From Sweltsa coloradensis (lineage: Eukaryota > Arthropoda > Insecta > Plecoptera > Chloroperlidae), in assembly GCA_024449915.1 (NCBI GenBank), contig JAMZAV010000766.1, positions 409,548-473,547 of the forward strand: a stretch of DNA of 64,000 nucleotides. The letters run 5' to 3'. The notes under the pieces were generated by a model. The model ran no database searches and was not told the DNA's origin. It saw only the letters and a program-made list of their open reading frames with translations. The position numbers and the translations under genes were made by a program. This document shows positions 57,030 through 64,000 of this stretch, piece after piece. Every line of letters begins with the position of its first letter. The stretch's first letter is position 1.

Positions 57030-57359
57030 TAGAATTGCCATTACAAGGCTGTGAAACGAATATAGGTTATGTTTACCGTGTTTACTTTTCGTCTCGTGAC
57101 AGTTATCAAGGTCTAGGCTAGGCTACTCCCAAATTACCAATTATTATTAATTACAATGGACAAAGAATCGAAAAGACATCAAGAGTGTTTTTTTCATCCA
57201 TAAAATTTTCATACAAATCAACTCTTGGAAGAATGAAGTTATTTAGAAAAATAGCCTGCTGTAATAAAAAAACGTATCTAAAACATGTTATGAAGTTTAG
57301 ACCCCAGAATCAGATCTAAACAGTGAGGTAGGTAGGCCTAGAGTAGGTAAATAAAGAAA

Positions 57360-57720
57360 CCCTGGCAAAGCTTGAAATCTAATTAATTTTACTGTACCTT
57401 TGACTGTAGGCTACCCTAGCAAGCCTTATGTGGCATTAGGGCCTAGGCCAAGCTACAAAGTAGGACTGGGGCCTACGCCTAGACCTTATTACTTAATATA
57501 CTACTTGGACCCAGGGCTAGGCCTTTAGCTACGTGTGAAACTATAGTATAGTCTAGGCCTAGATGTTGGCCTAGGCCTAGGGGATAGACCTAGTAGGCCA
57601 ACTGGGACTGGGGCCTAGGCCTCATGTGGGACTAGGAAATAGGTTTATGTCAAGTCTAGGTCAATTAATGGGCATGTATGTAGGCCTAGGCCTACCTAGT
57701 GATTGAAGCCTGTCTGTTGT
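57360..57720. repeat. AGGCCTAGG-rich segment
   Basis: Dozens of overlapping TAGGCCTA, GGCCTAGG and GGGCCTAGG words; a similar cluster lies at 60740-60910 and its repeats. Confidence 0.6.
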
Positions 57721-58453
57721 TGTCAGAAGGTTACAAGGTACTATTATACACTTCGTTGGGCCACTGTGTTATGATATGCAAAACCCCATACAAAAATCTG
57801 TCATCCCAATAGGTAAAATTATCGATTCGTTGGCGAGATCCATTACGCCTTCTTGGCCGTTCAATAAAGTTAATAAAATTTACAGTCTTCTTCTTCATCA
57901 GGAAATTTAAAAAGCCTCAACTACATCAACTGAACCAACATAACCTTAAACTCTACCAGCCGCCATCTTTATACACACATTTATCTGTCAGTTAAAGTTT
58001 AACCAGCACCTCATCTACCAGTTAGTTTACTTGCCAGTTAGGACCCAATTTAACTTCCAGATAAGCTAACTGGCAGTGGAAATACACCTAATCCGACTTA
58101 ACTGGCACATAAATTTACTTGCCACTTTAACTGGACATTGAAATACCGGGCCTTAGACAAACTCTTACTAAACCGCTATATGTTGTGATTGTTGAGAGCT
58201 ATGATATATTATATATTATATGTTTTTTATTCCGCAAAATTTATCCTATGTCCATATTATACATTTTTTTTGGGTAACTACAAATTACACATTATAACAG
58301 TTTTAAAATGCTTATAGACCTTCATTAAATAAATACATCCACAAATTCAAATTAAAAAATCAGGCAACACAAAAAATACACAATGCATGTATTATGATGC
58401 AATCCAATTAAACTTTCCAATTTCTACATTCAATTTAAAGCTAGAAGTCAGTG

Positions 58454-58662
58454 CTAGTATACGACGGTCCGCCACTGGTCAACCCCCTTCTTGCTCTCCG
58501 CCACTGGATGCAGACGATCATACTCGTTGTTATTAGGTCGGAGAACCTCGGCTGTTTCCGGAGCTCTCCCGAATATCGGTCTTATGGTCAGGAAGTAGAA
58601 GATCTCGACGATTGACAAGAGACCAAAGCCCAGGAAGAGGCTGACCAGACCCCCACAGTTGG
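58454..58662 (-). CDS. ppk: Pickpocket-like last exon: TM2 and cytoplasmic tail
   Basis: 209 nt after acceptor TTGCAG. Encodes NCGGLVSLFLGFGLLSIVEI, the rest of TM2, and a 45-residue tail to TAG. The third filter residue is Gly where Ser is usual. The tail's last part is built on two CAGTGGCGGA decamers that resemble a local transposon terminus. Confidence 0.85.
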
Positions 58663-61600
58663 CTGCAATGAGAACAAGACTTGTCTTTGTATGGTGTTGG
58701 TACTCCTTCAGATTGACTGTAGCGGTCAGGGTGCTGATTCCGTGAGGAGGCCCAAGTAAATAAATAAATTTATAAATAAATAAATGAATGAATGAATAAA
58801 TAAATAAATATATATATAAATAAACAAATTAATTAATAAATTAATTAATTAATAATAAATCAATCAATCAGTCAATCAATCAATCAATCAACAAATAAAC
58901 AAAAAATCGAAACAAAATTTTAAAATTTAATTTATAGTGTACCCATTTAGTCACAGAACTGATTTTCAGTGGGATACATTAAATTTAAAGTAGACTAAGC
59001 CAACCTTGTAGACGCCGACGCCATCGACAAGTGAACAATGACCATCTAGAGACCGGAATTAGTCCAAGAATATATCAATTTGCCGAGTTAAAATACAGTT
59101 GTTCCGAAACAACTTTGCTGATAATGGCGTATGAATCGTTCTAACACTGATTAAAAAACACTGCACATACATAATATTGTGACGGTTTTGGTTTAACGTA
59201 CGTCAGTATTGATGTATAACATGAACTCACATATAAAATCTATGATGCCATAGAGCTCACTCCTGTAGACGCTGATGAACTGATCGTCCTTGAAGAAAAC
59301 TATGAGTCGTGTCAGGGCCGTGCTGCAAGTAAAGCAATTACAATTACCGTATTAATTCTACAAATATTGCCGTATCAAATGCGAGGGGATGTCATTGGAA
59401 CGCCTTTGATTACAGGCTTAGGAAACCTATGCAAATCACTGCCTCAAAACATTTACTTAGTCGGAGCCCTTAGCAAGAAACTTAATACAAATTTTTGCTT
59501 GCTTATGCTTATGGCAAGTGTATTTAACAAATCTTTTGTAAGTGCTTTTATATCCAATACCGAGTATCAATATAACTCTTAAGAGGAGAATGTTAGACTC
59601 TAGTATCCAGCCAGATGGACTGGTGAGTGGGAGTTACATGTTTTGGATTTAGGGACAATTCCTATGATTGTTTGGAGACGAAAGAGTAGCATTATTACAC
59701 GCAAGAACTTTAAGGATGTTTGCAAGGATGGCAATGACGGGATCAGAAGAGAAGGAAGTCAAGGCATTAGCTAGGGTTGCAATGATGTCACAAACTACAG
59801 TGACTCTTAATGTGAGACACAAAATCTCAGGAAATGAACTAGTACTTGACTGTATATGGAAATCAATCCAGAAATTTTAAAAATCCATCAAAGCGGGGTA
59901 TTGAACCCTGGTCTTCCAATTGCCGGCCGGATGCTTTACCCCTAAGCTACCGATACGGTTAACTTTATAGTATATTGGTGTGCATTATAGATGTACTTGA
60001 CTATATAAAAGTATCATCCTTACTTGACTGTATATCAAATGTCACGGAACAAACAGATTAGGAAGAAAGATACAACCCACCCATTCTTCGTCATGTTGAT
60101 CTCTTTGAAATATCCATCCCAGTCTTGTGAGGAAGCAGAACTTTCCACGTCATAGGACAGTTCGCTGCAGGAGGGCATACATTCACACGACCTTATCCCC
60201 TTGGTGGTGTGGGTCTCCCTTACGTTCACACCAGAGCACCTCATCTCGGCCTCGTTCAGTTTCCCTGGAAGAAGACACAGGTCCTTACTATAAAGGGGGT
60301 GTATAACACTAGGATTTCTGTCAGACACTGATCAAAGCCAATTGCCGTTTAGGGTCACAATTGGCTTGTTCACGCAAAGCTCCACGCAGATCGCGCCACT
60401 GCACTAACCCCCAAAACCAGGGTCCACTAGATACTTATTCCGAGCTGCTTGTTAGGTATCTAGTGGACCCTGCCCCAAGACCGTGGCGGTGTTTGAAATA
60501 AACCAGGCTCTGCATTGTCAAATCTGTATGCTTCCTCGATTGTTTGTTTACGTATTGTTTGACCATTCCTTCTTTAATCAATGGTTTTACGTAAGAAGTC
60601 GTACGGCCTATTTCAAGTAATTTTATTCAATAGCATATTTTGTTTGTTTAAACTTTTAAACAATGAAAACGTGAACGATAGGAAAATTAAAATAAGAGCT
60701 GAAAGCACATGGCGCCGTTGAAGTCTAAACCTGGGGCCTAGCACTGTTATTGAGATTAGATCTACTAGGCCTACTTGGAATAAGGCTACTAGGGCCTAAG
60801 CTTTTCTTCAGCATAAGATGTAGACCTAGGCATATCAATATCATGGTATTATAAATTAGCAAGTATAGGCCTAGGCCCTAACTGCATACCCCTCAGCAAA
60901 GCCTAGGGCTTAGTCCTAGCCAGTGTTGATTTGTTGACATGAGAGAGGTTACGTAGGCAGGAGGCCGAAGAAAGACACATTGTCAGTATATTATGTGTGA
61001 TTGTATTTATTAGTAGTAATAAACACGACAGTATGCCCTCCTCTCTCCTTACACGAATACACACAGCAATTGGGCATTTTGCTTTCAACATAAAACTATA
61101 CAAACTGACAGTAAAAACAGTTGGCTTGTTCACTGCGACTTTTACTCACCACGCTGCGCTATTGTACTAACCCCCCACCGCCGTCTGGATGCCTGTAAAG
61201 GCGGATGTAGAGTGTAGACGGCGGTGATAGCCCAACTTGCGGGTGTCATGGCTGCTCATAGCTGTCAGCAGCCTACTGTTTTTACTGTAAGTTTGCATAG
61301 TTTTATGTTGAAAGCAAAATGCCCAATTGCTGTGTGTATTCGTGTAAGGAGAGAGGAGGGCATACTGTCGTGTTATTACTACTAATAAATACAATCACAC
61401 AAAATATACTTATTCGGCCTCCTGCCTACGTAACCTCTCTCATGTCAACAAATCAACACTGGCTAGGACTAAGCCCTAGGCTTTGCTGAGGGGTATGCAG
61501 TTAGGGCCTAGGCCTATACTTGCTAATTTATAATACCATGATATTGATATGCCTAGGTCTACATCTAATGCTGAAGAAAAGCCTAGGCCCTAGTCCTTAG

Positions 61601-64000
61601 TAGCCTTATTCCAAGTAGGCCTAGGTCTAATCTCAATAACAGTGCTCAGTCTAAACCTGGGGCAGGTTTAGACTTCACCGGCGCCATGTGCTTTCAGCTC
61701 TTATTTTAATTTTCCTATCGTTCACGTTTTCATTGTTTAAAAGTTTAAACAAACAAGATATGCTATTGAATAAAATTACTTGAAATAGGCCGTACGACTA
61801 CTTACGTAAAACTATAGATTAAAGAAGGAATGGTAAAACAATACGTAAACAAACAATCGAGGAAGCATACAGATTTGACAATGTATAGCAGGCTCTGCAT
61901 TGTCAAATCTGTATGCTTCCTCGATTGTTTGTTTACGTATTGTTTTACCATTCCTTCTTTAATCAATGGTTTTACGTAAGTAGTCGTACGGCCTATTTCA
62001 AGTAATTTTATTCAATAGCATATTTTGTTTGTTTAAACTTTTAAACAATGAAAACGTGAACGATAGGAAAATTAAAATAAGAGCTGAAAGCACATGGCGC
62101 CGTTGAAGTCTAAACCTGGGGCCTAGCACTGTTATTGAGATTAGACCTAGGCCTACTTGGAACAAGGCTACTAAGGACTAGGGCCTAGGCTTTTCTTCAG
62201 CATTAGATGTAGACCTAGGCATATTAATATCATGGTATTATAAATTAGCAAGTATAGGCCTAGGCCCTACTTGCATACGCCTCAGCAAAGCCTAGGGCTG
62301 ATTTGTTGACATGAGAGAGGTTACGTAGGCAGGAAGCCGAATAAAGACACAATTGTCAGTATATTATATTGTGTGATTGTATTTATTTGTAGTAATAAAC
62401 ACGACAGTATGCCCTCCTCTCTCCTTACACGAATACACACAGAAATTGGTCATTTTGCTTTCAACATAAAACTATGCAAATTGACAATAAAAACAGTAGG
62501 CTGCTGACAGCTATGAGCAGCCATGACACCCGCAAGTTGGGCTATCACCGCCGTCTACACTCTACATCCGCCTTTACAGGTATACAGACGGCGGTGGGGG
62601 GTTAGTACAATAGCGCAGCGTGGTGAGTAAAAGTCGCAGTGAACAAGCCAATTGTCTACAATAGACCATTTTCAGAATTAACTGCGCATGCGCCCTCCGT
62701 TGCAAAGCATTACGAAAAAAAGGGCATTGTACAAAAAAGCCATATTATGCTTGGGCGCGTGGCGGACTGCACTGACTCTGCTGGAAACGCAGTACGCCAC
62801 ACACCGAAGCGTAATGGTATTTAGCGTGTAAATGCGCTTTCTCCCATAATTCTTTCGCGCGCGATATAGAGAGAGGGCGCTGGTTAATTTGAAAATCATC
62901 TTTTGCCTGGATAGAGAATTTTCTTAAACTGCCGACTGCAATTGCGGGTTGGATTTGCGCACATTCGTTCTGCTCACTTCTGATTGTAACCACAAACTGT
63001 AGCGAGCTGGCGGCGACCCCAGTGATGTAATACCCCTTTAACTCCTTCTAGTCAGCCACTCTCAGCTCCAGTGCTGCCCGCTTGTTATGTCGTTGACATT
63101 GTTAAATTAGTTCAACAACTACAACGGACCAGCTTCGCTCGTTGACTACGGCAAAGGAAAGTTCTAAGCTAGACCCTCAGACAGGGCTTGAGTTTGCCTT
63201 TTGCAGCATTCTTCTTCATTCAAAAAGGCCTAAAGTCCTCGATTTTATTTGTCGGAAAGTTCTCCAGTGTAGGGAATTAATATAAAATAATACGGATCCA
63301 GAACATATTTCACATCGGGTTTGTATAACTATTACCGAAGATTCCTATCTGAGTTTCAACTTACGCCTGACAATTGTCACACAGTTGTACATCTCCGCGC
63401 CACAGATGGGAGTCCTTTCTAGGTGAGGCATGAAGAACTCTACGCAGTGACATTCCTGTCGAGTGTGGTTGGTGAGACATTCCAGTTGGCAGTTCCACTG
63501 AGTGTAGATGCGGAAGAACCGGAGGTGTTTCTCCCCGCTGAAGTAGCAGGATCTCTTGCGGGGGTCGATCTGTGGGTGTGAGAGAGAGGGAGGGAGGGTA
63601 GAGAGAGAGATAGAGAGAGGGTGGAGAAGGCGAGGGAAGGAGTGAGTAAGGGGGAGAGAGGGACGAGCAGAGAGTGAGAGAGGGACGAGCAGAGAGTGAG
63701 AGGGGTTGGGGGAGAAGAAGAACAAGCGATAAGATGTATGATCGAGGCATTATTTACAACAATAAACCTGCTATTAATTATAACTCTCCCTTCCCCTTCC
63801 CCCCCCCCATCCCATCAATTTTCGAGAAAAAGGGTTCAACCTTCTACTCATTGGAACCATTACTACAATAGTTGTGTGAAGCACCGTACCTTCGCTTGTT
63901 TCTTTACTATAATAGTTGTGTGAAGCACCGTACCTTCGCTAGTTTCTTTTGTGTCATGAAAACCTTGGGCCGTACCCTGCATGGGAAACTTCCCTCCGTG
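58454..64000 (-). CDS. ppk: Pickpocket-like DEG/ENaC sodium channel, 3' half (partial; 5' end beyond the window)
   Basis: Five exons on the minus strand: 64000-63934 (partial), 63569-63365, 60264-60081, 59322-59231, 58662-58454. Splice sites are GT/AG and the phases (0, 1, 2, 1) join into one open frame. The frame holds the cysteine-rich extracellular domain (RKRSCYFSGEKHLRFFRIYT, then QWNC, ECLTNHTRQECHCVEFFMPH, PICG and YNC), then the conserved SCECMPSCSELSYDV block. After these come the SELYGIIDF segment, NCGGL and a hydrophobic TM2 (LVSLFLGFGLLSIVEIFYFL), and a cytoplasmic tail ending WRTVVY. This order is diagnostic of the amiloride-sensitive channel family, most like arthropod pickpockets, which act as trimeric Na+ channels in sensory neurons and epithelia. 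Missing here are the N-terminus, TM1 and the finger/palm start. Oddities: the GxS filter reads GFG, and the first visible donor is duplicated. Which paralog it is cannot be told. Confidence 0.9.
58752..59110. repeat. Simple repeats and SINE-A2 in a pickpocket intron
   Basis: 58752-58895 is (AAAT)n, (TTAA)n and (CAAT)n. 58935-59075 is a reversed SINE-A2 tail and body (GATTTTCAGTGGGATACATT, GCCAACCTTGTAGACGCCGA). Confidence 0.65.
59231..59322 (-). CDS. ppk: Pickpocket-like exon before TM2
   Basis: 92 nt, encoding TALTRLIVFFKDDQFISVYR followed by SELYGIIDFI. The acceptor is TTGCAG and the donor T|GTGAGT. The SELYG-xx-DF element directly precedes TM2 in pickpockets. Confidence 0.88.
59885..59957 (-). 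pseudogene. tRNA-like sequence
   Basis: Minus strand: GGTAGCTTAGGGGTAAAGC as D arm, an anticodon-like arm with GGC and C at position 33, and CAGGGTTCAATACCCCG as T arm. The acceptor ends do not pair, so it is a tRNA pseudogene or SINE head rather than a working tRNA. Confidence 0.5.
60081..60264 (-). CDS. ppk: Pickpocket-like exon with CxCMPxC motif
   Basis: 184 nt between acceptor TTCCAG and donor GG|GTGGGT. It encodes SCECMPSCSELSYDVESS, the C-x-C-(L/M)-P-x-C motif typical of the family. The frame continues past the donor as a shadow only. Confidence 0.88.
60356..62655. mobile_element. Composite palindromic transposon in a pickpocket intron
   Basis: Three copies of one roughly 610-770-bp unit lie as plus (60505-61117), minus (61118-61880) and plus (61893-62655). 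The last two form a long inverted repeat around 61886. The termini read AATTGGCTTGTTCAC at 60357 and its reverse complement at 62639-62653. The shared unit includes GTATGCTTCCTCGATTGTTT, an AGGCCTAGG-rich part and ACACGACAGTATGCCCTCCT. No coding capacity. Confidence 0.75.
60418..60474. repeat. Short hairpin element, copy 3
   Basis: CCAGGGTCCACTAGATACTT and AGGTATCTAGTGGACCCTG, inverted around about 15 bp, inside the left end of the composite element. Confidence 0.7.
62656..63364. other. Intron sequence
   Basis: 62680-62900 has short open frames in both strands; none is gene-like. Nothing else recognised. Confidence 0.4.
63365..63569 (-). CDS. ppk: Pickpocket-like exon, cysteine-rich domain
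   Basis: 205 nt. The acceptor CCCACAG follows a long pyrimidine run; the donor is C|GTAAGT (phase 1). It holds eight cysteines in the spacing usual for DEG/ENaC extracellular loops. Confidence 0.9.
63575..63720. repeat. (AG)n/(CT)n-rich tract
   Basis: GAGAGAGGGAGG-type purine repeat; on the minus strand it forms the long pyrimidine tract before the acceptor at 63570. Open frames of 126 and 129 codons run through it by chance into the exon. Confidence 0.9.
63868..63955. repeat. 44-bp direct duplication covering a splice donor
   Basis: AATAGTTGTGTGAAGCACCG, then TACCTTCGCT(A/T)GTTTCTTT, occurs at 63868 and 63912. The copies include the last 15 or so exon bases and the donor of the pickpocket exon. 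Confidence 0.9.
63934..64000 (-). CDS. ppk: Pickpocket-like exon (5'-most visible, partial)
   Basis: 22 residues, TEGSFPCRVRPKVFMTQKKL followed by AK, joining in phase 0 to IDPRKRSC of the next exon. This matches the R-V-x-P-x-x segment preceding the first conserved Cys of pickpockets. The donor is AAG|GTACGG. A second copy of this donor lies 44 nt downstream. Confidence 0.7.

Larger units (their letters stand above)
56772..58153. mobile_element. PIF/Harbinger-like non-autonomous transposon, about 1.38 kb
   Basis: Terminal inverted repeats start GGCCCGGTATTTCAAT and continue imperfectly for about 100 bp with repeated AACTGGCAGTT-like words. TTA flanks both sides. Inside are a short hairpin (56983-57029), many AGGCCTAGG strings, and no transposase reading frame. 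Confidence 0.65.
56735..58185 (-). mobile_element. tRNA-like SINE head split by a TTA-duplicating transposon
   Basis: 56740-56771 (GGGGATCGAACCCATAACCT) and 58154-58185 together read as one reversed tRNA-like segment once 56772-58153 and one TTA are removed. Confidence 0.55.

Noticed and set aside
63345..63750. 126- and 129-codon minus-strand open frames
   Set aside because: The first contains a real pickpocket exon (63569-63365) but extends upstream through an intronic pyrimidine tract; the second is a shadow frame.

Overview
The window is eukaryotic and almost certainly from an arthropod with a large, transposon-rich, AT-rich genome. The evidence is GT-AG spliced genes on the minus strand, tRNA-derived SINEs in every few kilobases, LINE 3' ends with (TAAA)n tails, a pickpocket-type DEG/ENaC channel, and two GILT (gamma-interferon-inducible lysosomal thiol reductase) genes. 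Species cannot be fixed from sequence alone; a large-genome insect such as a hemipteran is a guess. No bacterial, organellar, CRISPR or operon-like content was seen.

Three host genes are supported, all on the minus strand. GILT-1 (44954 down to 3543) has five coding exons and encodes 244 residues; its first intron is about 35.4 kb and fills most of the window. GILT-2 (50964 down to 46320) has the same five-exon, all-phase-0 structure and encodes 261 residues in 4.6 kb. They are a head-to-tail tandem pair whose 5' leaders and upstream regions are still recognisably homologous. The third gene is the 3' half of a pickpocket-like sodium channel (from beyond 64000 down to 58454; five exons visible).

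Everything else is intron or intergenic sequence made mainly of mobile elements. These are three SINE families (called SINE-A, -B and -C here), LINE ORF2 and 3'-UTR fragments, a wrecked Ty3/gypsy element, and a family of non-autonomous Helitron/Helentron-like (HINE-like) elements starting TGGATGAGCG and ending CTAG. There are also several foldback/MITE elements (TTAA-, TTA- and 8-bp-duplication types), an unidentified dispersed repeat called R3 here, and many simple and tandem repeats.

Layout: 1-3540 region 3' of GILT-1 with repeats; 3543-9424 GILT-1 exons 5-2; 9425-44867 intron 1, holding a dead duplicate of exon 2 at about 10805-10923 and a tandemly duplicated TE block at 13.4-18.6 kb; 44868-44954 GILT-1 exon 1; 46320-50964 GILT-2; 50965-58453 intergenic TEs including the GILT-2 promoter region; 58454-64000 pickpocket-like gene with a 2.3-kb palindromic element in one intron. 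No new biochemical system was found. The most informative observations are paired empty and filled sites for the HINE-like family, the conserved upstream palindrome of the GILT pair, and two oddities in the channel gene (a GFG selectivity-filter position and a duplicated splice donor).
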